Shown: piece by piece, positions 18,311 to 28,136 of the stretch
Layout of the letters: each line of letters begins with the position of its first letter
Numbering within the stretch: position 1 is the stretch's first letter
Assembly: GCA_045644665.1 (NCBI GenBank)
Contig: JAZRHH010000023.1
Location: forward strand, 15,831 to 79,830
DNA length: 64,000 nt
Reading direction: 5' to 3'
Source: RGIG9115 sp045644665
GTDB lineage: Bacteria; Bacillota; Clostridia; UBA1381
Program-made: the position numbers and the translations under genes
Notes under the pieces: model-generated
The model's input: the letters and a program-made list of their open reading frames with translations, nothing else
Database searches by the model: none
What the model was told of the DNA's origin: nothing

Positions 18311-18342
18311 AAAACAAGCACACAAGTATGTGTGCTTGTTTT
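18311..18342. terminator. Bidirectional terminator
   Basis: A 14-bp stem (AAAACAAGCACACA and its complement) with a 4-base loop, followed by TTTT on the + strand and by a T-run on the - strand. It separates the convergent SLH-SGNH gene and the zinc-ribbon gene. Confidence 0.85.
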
Positions 18343-18351
18343 TATTATGTC

Positions 18352-18810
18352 TTATTCTTCTGTATCAAATTCGAGCTCTATTTCCTCTTCACAGTGTGGA
18401 CATACTATTCCATCTTCTATGTCATCAAAGTTTATGAGCACGTCCTCGCCGCAGTTTGGACATTCGATTTCAAAAAACTCATCGTCATCCTCATCAGAAT
18501 CAAAGTCTGAAATCATGTCAAAATCATCATCGTCAAAGTCATCAAGCTCGTCATAATCATCATAATCTTCATCCTCATCAGAATCAAGCTCATAATAATC
18601 TGTTTCAAGCATTTCAACATCATCTTCAAGAACCTCAACTCTTGTAGCTGTTTCATCTGCAAGACACGCAATATCATCTACAGCCTCTGCAAGCTCATCA
18701 ATTACATCAATAAGCTTTAAAAGAAGCTTACCTTCATTGCTCTTTGTGTCAACCTTAAGACCCTCTGCATAGCCTTTAAGATATGAAATTTTCTTAAATA
18801 CATCGTGCAT
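18352..18810 (-). CDS. CD1247-type N-terminal domain protein with acidic linker and zinc ribbon
   Basis: A 152-residue protein in three parts: an N-terminal helical/coiled-coil segment (residues 1-70, DVFKKISYLKGYAEGL) typical of the clostridial 'CD1247 N-terminal domain' family, an extremely acidic Asp/Glu/Tyr linker (about 75-115), and a C-terminal zinc ribbon with two CxxC pairs (CPNCGED and CPHCEEE). The function is unknown. It is directly downstream of efp on the same strand with 35 bases between, as seen in other Clostridia, so it is probably cotranscribed with efp. Confidence 0.78.
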   Translation of the reverse strand: MHDVFKKISYLKGYAEGLKVDTKSNEGKLLLKLIDVIDELAEAVDDIACLADETATRVEVLEDDVEMLETDYYELDSDEDEDYDDYDELDDFDDDDFDMISDFDSDEDDDEFFEIECPNCGEDVLINFDDIEDGIVCPHCEEEIELEFDTEE

Positions 18811-18845
18811 GACAGTCCCTCCTTTTTGATTGCCAGAATTAGTTT

Positions 18846-19403
18846 TTATACTCTTTCCATGTACTCGCCTGTTCTTGTATCAACTCTGATAATATCTGAG
18901 CCGTCAACAAAAAGCGGTACCTGAATTATTGCACCTGTTTCAAGTGTTGCAGGCTTTGTAGCACCTGTTGCTGTGTCGCCCTTGAAGCCAGGTTCTGTTT
19001 CTGCTATAGCAAGTTCTACAAATGTAGGTGGTTCTATACCAAATACGCTACCCTTGTATGAAAGGATTTTACATACCATGTTTTCCTTAACAAACTTAAG
19101 TGCATCACCAATCTGGTCCTTGCCTATAGGAATCATATCAAATGTTTCCTGATCCATGAAGTAGTAAAGATCTCCGTCATTGTATGAGTACTCCATGTCC
19201 TTTCTTTCTATGTGTGCCTTTGGCATTTTTTCTGTAGGTCTGAATGTTTTTTCAACAACTCCGCCTGTGATTATGTTTTTAATCTTAGTTCTTACAAAAG
19301 CGGCACCTTTACCCGGCTTTACATGCTGGAATTCTACTACCTGATACACGTTTCCGTCAAGTTCAAAAGTAATACCATTTCTGAAATCGCCTGCTGTTAT
19401 CAT
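18846..19403 (-). CDS. efp: Translation elongation factor P
   Basis: A 185-residue EF-P, which rescues ribosomes stalled at polyproline. The three beta-barrel domains are intact, and the loop KPGKGAAFVRTK places Lys at the position that is modified in other bacteria. I use the ATG at 19403 behind a perfect AGGAGG; the longer frame adds an unrelated leader that reads through this ribosome site. No yjeA/yeiP-type modification gene is nearby. Confidence 0.96.
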   Translation of the reverse strand: MITAGDFRNGITFELDGNVYQVVEFQHVKPGKGAAFVRTKIKNIITGGVVEKTFRPTEKMPKAHIERKDMEYSYNDGDLYYFMDQETFDMIPIGKDQIGDALKFVKENMVCKILSYKGSVFGIEPPTFVELAIAETEPGFKGDTATGATKPATLETGAIIQVPLFVDGSDIIRVDTRTGEYMERV

Positions 19404-19546
19404 ATTAATCCTCCTAAGTAATAACGGCACAGATATCTATGCCCATAATAATATACCTATATTTTAATACATTTATGCAGAAATTTCAAGTACTTTATTA
19501 ACATTTTTTTCTTAATTGATTAAAATTTATAGTAATTAACCAAAAT

Positions 19547-20608
19547 TTAAACAAAATTATTTGTATTCTTAGCGTCCATCTCTGTAAGCACCTTTTTAAA
19601 TCTTCCGGTTTTCACTACCCAATCAACATCCCAGATGTCAGGATTTTTCTTATTTTCAAAAGCCGCCTTTGCCGCTATCATTTGAGTGAGCTTTACACTG
19701 TCACGGCCGTTTTTTGAAAAGCACGACATATACTTTATTATATCATCTTCCACCTCTATTTCGAGCTTTTCACAGGCTCCTCTTATTACCCTTTCAACGT
19801 CCGATGAGGTCAATGAATTAAAGTATATTTCTACACATCTGGAACGCAAAGCCTCAGGAATTTTTGAAGGGGGCTGTGTAGTTGCTCCAACAAGCCTGAA
19901 ATCTGCCGGCATTCCATTTTCAAAAACATCCTTTACGTGCCTTGGAATACGTTTGTTTGACCTTGAATAATACGCACTTTCATACATAACCTTTCTGTCT
20001 TCAAGCACCTTTAAAAGCCTGTTCATTTGCATACTTGAAAGCTCTCCGATTTCGTCTACGAAAAGGACTCCTCCGTGAGCCTTTGAAACAGCTCCCTCTT
20101 TGATTTGGGGAACTCCAATGTTGCCATAAGCACCTGCTCCCTGATATATAGGGTCATGGACAGAGCCCATAAGAGGGTCCGCAATACATCTTTCGTCAAA
20201 GTGCATTGTAGTTGCATCTATTTCTATAAAAGGTGCATCTTTAGAAAAGGGCGTGTCCTCCGTCTTTTTTACATACTCAAGCACAACACGGGCAGCAGCG
20301 GTTTTTCCCACTCCTGCAGGACCATATATAAGAACATGTTGGGGGTTTTTACCTCCAAGTGCTATTTTTAGTGCCTTAAGCCCGTCTGCCTGACCTATTA
20401 TCTGGGAGAGGGACGAAGGCCTTGTCTGCTCTGTAAGAGGCTTTGTAAGGCCATATCTTCTCATATGGTGTATGCGCTCCATTTCCTTTGTAGAATCCTT
20501 TGAAACAGAGTTTTCATCACTTCTTGCACTGGAAAGCTGATTAAAAAAATAAAGTCCTACAATTATTGTAACAGCCAGTTGACTAAATTTTAAAACTGTA
20601 TCAAACAC
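19547..20608 (-). CDS. LonB-like sporulation AAA+ protein lacking the protease domain
   Basis: A 353-residue protein with an N-terminal membrane helix (residues about 10-24) and a complete AAA+ module: Walker A GPAGVGKTA, Walker B LFVDEIGE, and the sensor region RLVGATTQPP. The sequence matches LonB, the membrane-anchored forespore Lon of Bacillus/Clostridium. Known LonB proteins continue with a Ser-Lys protease domain to about 550 residues; here the frame ends right after the AAA+ lid (TGRFKKVLTEMDAKN), and no protease-domain sequence follows before efp. GTG start nine bases after AAAGGAG. It lies next to ftsH, another membrane AAA+ enzyme. Confidence 0.8.
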   Translation of the reverse strand: MFDTVLKFSQLAVTIIVGLYFFNQLSSARSDENSVSKDSTKEMERIHHMRRYGLTKPLTEQTRPSSLSQIIGQADGLKALKIALGGKNPQHVLIYGPAGVGKTAAARVVLEYVKKTEDTPFSKDAPFIEIDATTMHFDERCIADPLMGSVHDPIYQGAGAYGNIGVPQIKEGAVSKAHGGVLFVDEIGELSSMQMNRLLKVLEDRKVMYESAYYSRSNKRIPRHVKDVFENGMPADFRLVGATTQPPSKIPEALRSRCVEIYFNSLTSSDVERVIRGACEKLEIEVEDDIIKYMSCFSKNGRDSVKLTQMIAAKAAFENKKNPDIWDVDWVVKTGRFKKVLTEMDAKNTNNFV

Positions 20609-20685
20609 TTAAATCTACTCCTTTTATAACTATCTTTTCACAAGTAAGATTTAATATTAGGAGTAAATTATGGTACTCAAGAAAA

Positions 20686-20707
20686 AGAAGAGCATCACTG
20701 CTCTTCT
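20686..20707 (-). terminator. ftsH terminator
   Basis: A 9-bp stem (AGAAGAGCA with its complement) overlapping the last ftsH codons and followed on the - strand by TTTTTC. Confidence 0.7.
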
Positions 20708-22611
20708 TCTATGATTGTTTCTTCTTCTTTGCCCTTGAAAATTTCCATAAATTCTTTTCCTGTAATAGTTTCCTTTTCTATAAGAAATTCCGCTATCCTG
20801 TCAAGAGCATCTCTGTTATCATTTAAAATTTTCACAGCTGTTTTATGACATTCGTCCAAGGTTTTTCTTACCTCGTCATCAACACCTGTCATTGTTTCCT
20901 GCGAGCAGTTTACAACACGTCTGCCGTCAAGGTACTTGTTTTGTATGCTTTCAAGTCCCACCATTCCAAAACGGTCACTCATTCCGTAAATGGTTATCAT
21001 ATTACGTGCCATTTCTGTAGCTCGTTCTATATCATTTGAAGCGCCTGTTGTCTGGACATTAAACACAACCTCTTCTGCCGCACGGCCTGCAAGGAGAACT
21101 GTTATTTCATCAATCATTTCGTCCTTGTTCATAAGATACTTTTCTTCTTCCGGCATTTGCATGGTATAGCCAAGAGCACCCATTGTTCTTGGTACAATGG
21201 TGATTTTCTGAACAGGGTCTGTATTCTTTGAAACAGCTGTTGCAAGGGCGTGGCCTACCTCGTGGTATGCAACAATTTTCTTTTCCTGTGGTGATAAAAT
21301 TCTGTCTTTCTTTTCTTTGCCGGCAATTATTACTTCAACCGCTTCCATCAAATCTTCCTGGGATACAAGATTTCTGCCGAGTCTTACAGCACGAAGTGCC
21401 GCCTCGTTTACCATATTTGCAAGATCTGCACCCACAGCACCGCTTGTTGCAAGAGCAATTTCTTTAAGGCTTACTTCATTTTCCATTTTTACGTTCTTGG
21501 CGTGAACCTCTAGAATTGCTTCTCTACCCTTTAAATCCGGCTTTTCAACAATTATTCTTCTGTCAAATCTGCCCGGTCTTAAAAGAGCTTTGTCAAGCAC
21601 GTCAGGTCTGTTTGTTGCAGCAAGAATTACTACACCCTTTGATGAGTCAAAGCCGTCCATTTCTGCAAGAAGCTGATTTAGTGTTTGCTCACGTTCATCA
21701 TTTGAGCCAAGCTGATTATCACGGCTTTTACCTATAGCATCAATTTCGTCTATAAAAATTATACATGGTGCGTGCTGTCCTGCCTGCTTGAACAGGTCAC
21801 GAACTCTTGAAGCACCCACACCTACAAACATTTCAACAAATTCCGAACCGGAAAGAGAGAAAAATGGCACATTTGCCTCACCGGCTACCGCCTTTGCGAG
21901 CAAGGTTTTACCTGTTCCAGGAGGGCCGACTAAAAGTGCACCCTTTGGCTGTTTAGCGCCGATTGCCATATATTTTGAGGGGTTATGCAAAAAGTCTACT
22001 ATTTCGTTAAGAGACTCTTTTGCCTCCTCCTGTCCTGCTACGTCCTTAAAGGTAACACCTGTTTTGTTTTGCATATACATTTTTGCCTTTGACTGACCGA
22101 TGCCCATAACACCGCCGCCACCCATTCTTTTGGAAAGGGACCTTGACAGAAGAAAGAACATTCCATATATTACTACAAGTGGCAAAATCCATGCAACAAT
22201 AAAATCCAAAATAGGATTTGAGTATTGTATAGGAGTGGAATATGCAACATTATTATCATCAAGAAGCTGATAAAGTCTCGAATCGGGTATATAGCCTGTA
22301 TAATAAATTTCTTTTTGGACAGTACCTCTTCCCATGAGCTTCATAAGCTTATCGGTGGTTGTTTCCTCTTCTTTTTCATTTTTCACAATCTGAATTTTAT
22401 CAGAGGTTAGTACTACTTCCTTTACTTCTCCGCTTTTTACAAGCTGCAAAAATTCGCTGTATAAAATCTCCTCCGTTTTAGGAGCCATTAAAGATGTTAG
22501 CATCATATTTAAAATGATAGTTGCAACAACCGAAATTATAAGAGAAACCACAAAAGGATTTTTCTTTGGCGGCTTATTGCTTTTTTTATTTTTCAAATCT
22601 TTATCGTTCAT
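20695..22611 (-). CDS. ftsH: ATP-dependent zinc metalloprotease FtsH
   Basis: A 638-residue membrane-anchored AAA+ protease for quality control of membrane and regulatory proteins. Two N-terminal membrane helices flank a periplasm-side domain; then Walker A GPPGTGKT, the second region of homology with RPGRFDRR, and the zinc site HEVGH. Length and order are standard. I set the start at the ATG at 22611, six bases after GGAGG, rather than six codons upstream, where the ribosome site would fall inside the coding region. Confidence 0.96.
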   Translation of the reverse strand: MNDKDLKNKKSNKPPKKNPFVVSLIISVVATIILNMMLTSLMAPKTEEILYSEFLQLVKSGEVKEVVLTSDKIQIVKNEKEEETTTDKLMKLMGRGTVQKEIYYTGYIPDSRLYQLLDDNNVAYSTPIQYSNPILDFIVAWILPLVVIYGMFFLLSRSLSKRMGGGGVMGIGQSKAKMYMQNKTGVTFKDVAGQEEAKESLNEIVDFLHNPSKYMAIGAKQPKGALLVGPPGTGKTLLAKAVAGEANVPFFSLSGSEFVEMFVGVGASRVRDLFKQAGQHAPCIIFIDEIDAIGKSRDNQLGSNDEREQTLNQLLAEMDGFDSSKGVVILAATNRPDVLDKALLRPGRFDRRIIVEKPDLKGREAILEVHAKNVKMENEVSLKEIALATSGAVGADLANMVNEAALRAVRLGRNLVSQEDLMEAVEVIIAGKEKKDRILSPQEKKIVAYHEVGHALATAVSKNTDPVQKITIVPRTMGALGYTMQMPEEEKYLMNKDEMIDEITVLLAGRAAEEVVFNVQTTGASNDIERATEMARNMITIYGMSDRFGMVGLESIQNKYLDGRRVVNCSQETMTGVDDEVRKTLDECHKTAVKILNDNRDALDRIAEFLIEKETITGKEFMEIFKGKEEETIIEEEQ

Positions 22612-22693
22612 AGGAATCCTCCATGCCATTTTGTAACATTGACATTATACCACTTTATTATTTGCTTTTCAACCGTGTTTACAAAAAGTTTTC

Positions 22694-22738
22694 AAATTAA
22701 AATAAAACTGTTGCTAGGCAACAGTTTTATTTTAATTT
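22694..22738 (-). terminator. Long terminator hairpin after the SLH protein gene
   Basis: A perfect 21-bp inverted repeat around a 3-base loop that includes the stop codon of the SLH gene. A-rich and T-rich arms on both sides give it bidirectional character. Confidence 0.8.
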
Positions 22739-23746
22739 AAATAGTCTGTTAATTCCGGCAATTGCCTGCTCACACGTCAGAAACTCCTTTGGCATAAAAT
22801 TTCCGTCAGTACCGGACATTATTCCATTTGAGCCAACAGCTCTTACAGCGTGAGCTGCCCAAGCAGAAACCTTGGACATATCGCCAAAAGCTACATCTCC
22901 CTCAAACAGACTTATGCCTGCAGCAACAGCCGCATTTTTTAAAATAACCGCACTTTCTTCTCTTGTTAGTGCATCACCGGGCGCAAACTCTGTATCACTT
23001 TTGCCATTTATAATGCCAAGGGCACATAGCATATTTATACTGTTGTCCCTGCCGGCTGTATCCTTAAAATAGCTTGTAAGGTATGCCATATCATTTTGTA
23101 TAAAATAATCGTCAAGGTTTTTGAAATTGCCGCACACGCTGATGAAGTTTGCAATTAATATGCAAAATTCCTCTCTTGAAATAGCTTTTCCGTATGACTC
23201 TGATATTTCATATGGCAAAAGAGAGTTTGACGCAGCATATAGTACATCCTCAACTGCCCATTGCATTTGGGGGTAAACAAGATAATCAGTTTCGGTATTT
23301 ATTGTAAAATAGCTATGAGAATATGTATCAGCAGCCCTGAACATTCCATAAAATTCTGAAACAGTACTCATTTCCTCATCTGTCATATAACACAAATAAT
23401 TATCGTCCCCATACTTACCTATCTGAACTCCGGAATTTACAAAATATGTCTTTTCCCCGTCATTTGTATTAAGTACAATTGCATATCCACAGAAAGGATT
23501 TTTAATAACCTTCCGTGTTACTGTAATACCTTTTGCTTCCTTATAAAAAGCTGCAATCTGACTATCGGAAAGATCCATAGCCTGTTCTGTTTCAATATTC
23601 ATGACATATCCATTTAATACTTGAGACGCATTTTCAATGCCCATTGCCTCAAGAAGCGACATAGAATCCGCAGGCTGTATGTACGTTGCACTTACTGTGG
23701 TTGTTATACTGATTATGAGCATCAGCACAAAAATAAGCTTTTTCAT
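22727..23746 (-). CDS. Exported protein with C-terminal SLH repeats
   Basis: A 339-residue exported protein. The N-terminal signal peptide (KKLIFVLMLIISITTTVSA) is followed by an unassigned region of about 140 residues and then S-layer homology repeats over the second half (EESAVILKNAAVAAG, ISREEFCILIANFI, and a last repeat ending CEQAIAGINRLFKLK). The C-terminal SLH block should fix it to the cell wall. The N-terminal half matches no family I recognise. It lies just downstream of another exported protein on the same strand, 16 bases away, so the two may be one operon. Confidence 0.78.
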   Translation of the reverse strand: MKKLIFVLMLIISITTTVSATYIQPADSMSLLEAMGIENASQVLNGYVMNIETEQAMDLSDSQIAAFYKEAKGITVTRKVIKNPFCGYAIVLNTNDGEKTYFVNSGVQIGKYGDDNYLCYMTDEEMSTVSEFYGMFRAADTYSHSYFTINTETDYLVYPQMQWAVEDVLYAASNSLLPYEISESYGKAISREEFCILIANFISVCGNFKNLDDYFIQNDMAYLTSYFKDTAGRDNSINMLCALGIINGKSDTEFAPGDALTREESAVILKNAAVAAGISLFEGDVAFGDMSKVSAWAAHAVRAVGSNGIMSGTDGNFMPKEFLTCEQAIAGINRLFKLK

Positions 23747-23762
23747 TGCTTATACCTCAATT

Positions 23763-24971
23763 TTATGCATAAAAAGGCCACAAAACAGCCGTTGTTTTAT
23801 CAGGCATTTCAATAAAGAACTCAAACTTTGAAGGATCCTGCTCGTCTAAATAGAAATCAATAACTTTAAATCCCGATATGTCGTTTGAATATATAATTTT
23901 GCCGTCTTTTACGCTACCTATATACTCTCCTTTGTCATACTCTGCCACTTCTCTGTAGTTGTATGGAAGGTTATCTGTATGAATGCGTATGAATGTTTTA
24001 TCCTTTATGTTTGAAAGCTTAAGCATATATCTGCAGATATCGGAACTTTCAAGTGAGTATATGCCTGTACAAATCATATTATCAAGGAAACAAAGACCAT
24101 CTACGTCTGATATGATATTTTCAATACCATCAATAAACAAATTATTGATAAAATAAATCATACCATTGTCTGTATTATTCGCCTTTATCTGAAATACATC
24201 CGCACCGTTATATCTGTAAAATCCTGCACAACGTCCGTCATCGCTGTTATAAAGAACGACTATTTCCACATACTTGTCTGTAGAAACTATATCTTCTACA
24301 GCAATGGCATATGGAACCATGTCCTTGTCAAGCACATCATTAAAGCACTGTCCGTTTATCCAAAGTGCCGGAACTTCCTTTGTTCCATCCTCAAGAGTTT
24401 TTTCAGGTATGAACGCAAGAGCGTCATTTTCTTCATCGCCATCAAGGTCAAAGAATTTTATATCATCAAGGTTGTTGTAGGACACAAATCCACCATCACC
24501 AAGAGTATGAAATCCCGCTTTCCACTGGCTGTTTGCTCTGTACTGCTTACCATTTGTAGAAATTAAGACTGAATTTCTTACACCATTCCATGTCACACCA
24601 AAATCCATAGCCTCGGATATAGCGCGAACCGGTATTGCAAGGCTATCATCTATAATTGATGCAGGGACATCAAGAGCAACCGGCTTACCGTTTTTAACAA
24701 GAAACGGTTCATCTACCTTTATTGTAACCTCGTAGTCACCCATTGAGAGTGTAGTTACTCTGGTTTCTCCGTCCCAATCCACTTTTGCACCTGCCTTTTC
24801 AAAAACAGCTCTGACAGGTACCATAACTCTGCCGTCAACAATAGTAGGAACAGCTGTTTCAAACTTTATTTCCTCATTATCCAAAAAGACCTTAACCTCA
24901 GTTTCTGCATACGCTGATGACATCATAACAGATGCAATACCAAGCACTATGGCAAATTTCTTAAAATTCAT
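23763..24971 (-). CDS. Exported protein with copper-amine-oxidase-like N-terminal domain
   Basis: A 402-residue exported protein. After a signal peptide ending near SAYA, residues about 25-145 contain the 'copper amine oxidase N-terminal' stalk-type domain (VKVFLDNEEIKFETAVPTIVDGRVMVPVRAVFE in pieces), which is widespread in surface proteins of Clostridia and has nothing to do with copper oxidase activity here. The rest (about 150-402) carries no motif I recognise and includes a stretch (FFDLDGDEENDALAF) that resembles calcium-binding FG-GAP-type loops. Probably extracellular. Its ribosome site is GGGGAA. It lies just downstream of the PBP gene. Confidence 0.75.
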   Translation of the reverse strand: MNFKKFAIVLGIASVMMSSAYAETEVKVFLDNEEIKFETAVPTIVDGRVMVPVRAVFEKAGAKVDWDGETRVTTLSMGDYEVTIKVDEPFLVKNGKPVALDVPASIIDDSLAIPVRAISEAMDFGVTWNGVRNSVLISTNGKQYRANSQWKAGFHTLGDGGFVSYNNLDDIKFFDLDGDEENDALAFIPEKTLEDGTKEVPALWINGQCFNDVLDKDMVPYAIAVEDIVSTDKYVEIVVLYNSDDGRCAGFYRYNGADVFQIKANNTDNGMIYFINNLFIDGIENIISDVDGLCFLDNMICTGIYSLESSDICRYMLKLSNIKDKTFIRIHTDNLPYNYREVAEYDKGEYIGSVKDGKIIYSNDISGFKVIDFYLDEQDPSKFEFFIEMPDKTTAVLWPFYA

Positions 24972-24991
24972 GTTTATAATTCCCCTTTTTT

Positions 24992-27397
24992 TTATTCTTC
25001 CTTACTCGGTACAGACGTTGCCGAGGAAGGTGATTTCGTTTTTACAGGTGCTTCTACCCTTTCAGGTTCAGATGTTTTTTCAGGAGCTTCAACAGTTACC
25101 GGCGGATCAGATTCATCATAAAAATCTGTTTCCTCGCTCTCTTCCGATTCCTCTGTACCCTCTGCGCGTTCTGTTTCATACGGAACTTCTAATCCTTCAG
25201 GGCTTTCTGTTTTCTCCGCACTGTTATAAGATTTATAAGAGTGCTTAAAACATGTCCTCTTAGGCTGTTTGCCCTTTTCATAGAATCCAATTATACTGCT
25301 ACAACTGGATTTTGCAACATTTCCGGAGTTTTTGCAAACCTCCACGCTGACAACATCATCAGGTATCGGAAGTTCTTTTTCGGAAAGACCCGAATGGACC
25401 TCTTCCATAACCTTTTTCCATACTGTAGTACAAGGATTTGATCCACCAACAGATTTTGGTTTATCGTAGCCGTACCATACAGCACCTACATAGTACGGTG
25501 TATATCCTACAAACCATTTATCGTAGTTATCGTTTGTTGTACCGGTTTTTCCGTAGGTGGTAATTGATGAGAGCTTTGCCGAGCGGGCTGTTCCATATCC
25601 ACCGTTTACCGGTTCAAGTAAAAAGTCTGACATTATATAAGCCGTAGACTCTTTTAAGGTCTGCACAGGAGAAATATTATTTTCAAGGACTACATTTCCC
25701 GATGAATCCACTACTTTTGTATAGGTATAAGGCTTAATATATCTGCCGTTGTTTACAAAAATCGAATATGCTGCCGCCATCTCTTTAACGGTTACACCTG
25801 TTGTAAGACCGCCAAGAGCAAGAGAACTGTAATTCTTATCTGCCGACTGGAGAGTAGACAGTTTAAAATTATTTTCAAGGTATGAAAATGATTTGTTTAT
25901 ACCAATCATATCAAGAACCTTAACAGCAGGAATATTTGAAGATCTTCCCACCGCCTCATGCACCAGCATGTTACCTTTAAAGCCTTTGTATGAATTTGAA
26001 GGCTCCCAGTCATCACTGCCTATTGTTATCTTCTCGTCTGTGATTACAGAGCTTTGATTTATTTTTCCAAGTTCAAGCGCCGGTGCATATACTGAAAGGG
26101 GTTTAATTGCAGAACCGGGCTGACGTTTTGCCTGGGTTGCTCTATTAAAACCACGAACATCTGTTTTTGCACCAAGCCCACCAACCATTCCCTTCACTGC
26201 CCCTGTATACGGGTCTATTATTACCATTGCAGATTCTGCAGAAGAATTTGGGAAATTAGCTGTGTCTTCAAACACATTTTCCATTATCTTCTGAATTTTG
26301 GGGTCAACCGTAGAGTATATTTTGAGTCCTCCGTTTGTAAGCTGTTGCTCTGCAAAATCCTTGGAATATCCTTTTTTTGCCTGCAAATCTGCTATTACAT
26401 CACTTGTTACCTGATCAACAAAGTATGACGAAACTTTTCCGCTTCCGCTTCCTTTTTTTCCGACAAGTTTAAGTGAGCTTTTTACCGCCTTGTCATGCTC
26501 TTCCTCAGTTATCATACCAAGCTCAAGCATTTTACCAATTACACGGTTTCTTTTTTCAATGGCATTATCAGGGTTGGCGTACGGGTCAAAGCGTGTCGGA
26601 TACTGAGTTATACCAACAATTGTTGCCGCCTCCTGAATATTCACCTCGTCAGCAGACTTTCCAAAATACATCTTTGCTGCCGCTTCTACTCCGTAGCAAT
26701 TATTAGCAAAAAATGCAATGTTTAAATACATTGTAAGAATTTCATCTTTTTCAAGCTGCTTTTCTATTGCTATTGCACGCATCATTTCTTTTACTTTGCG
26801 TGTGGCACTTTTGTCTGTTTCATTTGTTATATTTTTTATAACCTGCTGAGTTATTGTACTTCCACCATATGAAGAGTCACCAATGCCTATCTTACTGAGA
26901 ACAAATTTAACAGTTGCTCCCATCGTACGCTTTATATCAACACCATGATGCTTGTAAAAACGCTGGTCCTCTATTGCAACAGCCGCATTTTTTAGGTTGT
27001 CACTTATATCCTCACTTGCAACCCATTCTCTGTTTACAGAGGTCTTTATTTGTTCAAGCTGCACTTCGTTTCCTGCATCATCTGTATACATAATGTAGGA
27101 TGCATGGTTAAGTGCAAGCTCATTTATGTTCATATCATGTATTTCTGTGGATACCGCTGTATACATACCAATTCCGATACCTGTTCCCACAACAATTAAA
27201 AGCATAGCACAAATTAATGCTCCTATGCCCAAACGATGCATGATTGTACGCCTTTTTTGTTTTTTTGCTTTTTTCTTCAGCCTTTTCTTTATTCTTTCGC
27301 TGCTGCCGACCCTGTTTACAGAACGACTTCTCCTCAATTCTGCATCCGAGGGCACATAAGATTCATATCTTCTTTCGTCGTCATTACGGTAATCCAA
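24992..27397 (-). CDS. Class A penicillin-binding protein (PBP1A type)
   Basis: An 801-residue bifunctional cell-wall synthase. A basic cytoplasmic tail and one membrane helix (about 58-82) precede a GT51 glycosyltransferase with the catalytic EDQRFYKHHGVD motif, followed by a transpeptidase with SxxK (SAIKPL), SSN (GRSSNIPAVK) and KTGTT. The C-terminal ~90 residues are a low-complexity Glu/Pro/Thr-rich tail. It makes glycan strands and cross-links them outside the membrane. Translation seems to start at TTG after GGAGGT. It faces away from the BofC-like gene. Confidence 0.94.
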   Translation of the reverse strand: MDYRNDDERRYESYVPSDAELRRSRSVNRVGSSERIKKRLKKKAKKQKRRTIMHRLGIGALICAMLLIVVGTGIGIGMYTAVSTEIHDMNINELALNHASYIMYTDDAGNEVQLEQIKTSVNREWVASEDISDNLKNAAVAIEDQRFYKHHGVDIKRTMGATVKFVLSKIGIGDSSYGGSTITQQVIKNITNETDKSATRKVKEMMRAIAIEKQLEKDEILTMYLNIAFFANNCYGVEAAAKMYFGKSADEVNIQEAATIVGITQYPTRFDPYANPDNAIEKRNRVIGKMLELGMITEEEHDKAVKSSLKLVGKKGSGSGKVSSYFVDQVTSDVIADLQAKKGYSKDFAEQQLTNGGLKIYSTVDPKIQKIMENVFEDTANFPNSSAESAMVIIDPYTGAVKGMVGGLGAKTDVRGFNRATQAKRQPGSAIKPLSVYAPALELGKINQSSVITDEKITIGSDDWEPSNSYKGFKGNMLVHEAVGRSSNIPAVKVLDMIGINKSFSYLENNFKLSTLQSADKNYSSLALGGLTTGVTVKEMAAAYSIFVNNGRYIKPYTYTKVVDSSGNVVLENNISPVQTLKESTAYIMSDFLLEPVNGGYGTARSAKLSSITTYGKTGTTNDNYDKWFVGYTPYYVGAVWYGYDKPKSVGGSNPCTTVWKKVMEEVHSGLSEKELPIPDDVVSVEVCKNSGNVAKSSCSSIIGFYEKGKQPKRTCFKHSYKSYNSAEKTESPEGLEVPYETERAEGTEESEESEETDFYDESDPPVTVEAPEKTSEPERVEAPVKTKSPSSATSVPSKEE

Positions 27398-27594
27398 CCT
27401 TACTTACCTCCTCATAATAAAAGGATACACAAGCCTAAATTTATTATATAGGATTACCTGTTTTTTTTCAAGTCTTTTTAGAAAAAAAATAATAAAATTT
27501 GCATAATTCCATTAATTATGGAAAAAAATAGAAGAGGCACATTAAATTATAAGATAAAATTAACATAAATTTAAAGGCGGTGAACTATTTATTA

Positions 27595-27954
27595 ATGAAC
27601 AGGAAATATATTATATGGGTGATTATGGCTATAGCGTTGATTACCGTTTTATCAATTATCACCGGCATAAATATGGGCAAAAGCCGTAGTACACCAAATC
27701 CTACTCCCACACAAACACAAATTCCCGAAGTCAAACAGACATCTCTAAGCACTACAGCACCTGATACAGAAAAAAGATACACTATCAGGCTTGACGGAAA
27801 TACTTTAGTACTATATGAAGCCGAAGAGAAGATTAACGAAACAGAGATTACCCCCCACGTTCTTCCTATGGCAGACATAAAAGCTCTTCAGTCAGGACTT
27901 GACTATTCAACCCTGGAAAACGCACTTATGGACTGGGAAAGTCTGTGCAAATAG
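27595..27954 (+). CDS. Small membrane-anchored protein with BofC-like C-terminal domain
   Basis: A 119-residue protein with one N-terminal membrane helix (IIWVIMAIALITVLSIITGI), a Pro/Thr-rich linker, then about 60 residues with the pattern YTIRLDGNTLVLYE...ITPHVLPMADIKALQSG, which resembles the domain found in BofC-type and other clostridial anchored proteins that ends in a short 'EEA/LEDY' tail. BofC restrains the SpoIVB-triggered sigma-K checkpoint in Bacillus; the role here is not known. The ATG at 27595 is favoured by AAAGGCGGTGA; a GTG five codons earlier is possible. Confidence 0.6.
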   Translation: MNRKYIIWVIMAIALITVLSIITGINMGKSRSTPNPTPTQTQIPEVKQTSLSTTAPDTEKRYTIRLDGNTLVLYEAEEKINETEITPHVLPMADIKALQSGLDYSTLENALMDWESLCK

Positions 27955-28046
27955 CAAAAAAAGGAGCAAATTGCCAAAAACAAAAGAAAATTGAAGCTTA
28001 TCACTCCTAATTCACTTATTTTTAACTCTATAGCTTTATGCAGAAT

Positions 28047-28106
28047 TTGCCTATTTTTTAAAAAAAGTTCATAATACTGTTAGCACTCAAAAGCCAAGAG
28101 TGCTAA
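28047..28106 (+). promoter_or_regulatory. groESL promoter with CIRCE operator (HrcA site)
   Basis: A perfect CIRCE element: TTAGCACTC at 28080-28088, nine bases, GAGTGCTAA at 28098-28106. It sits just after a sigma-A promoter (TTGCCT at 28047-28052, 17-base spacer, CATAAT at 28070-28075). The heat-shock repressor HrcA binds CIRCE, so the downstream chaperonin operon is expected to be HrcA-controlled. Confidence 0.95.
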
Positions 28107-28136
28107 CAGGTGTATATAACAAGGAGGAGATATATA

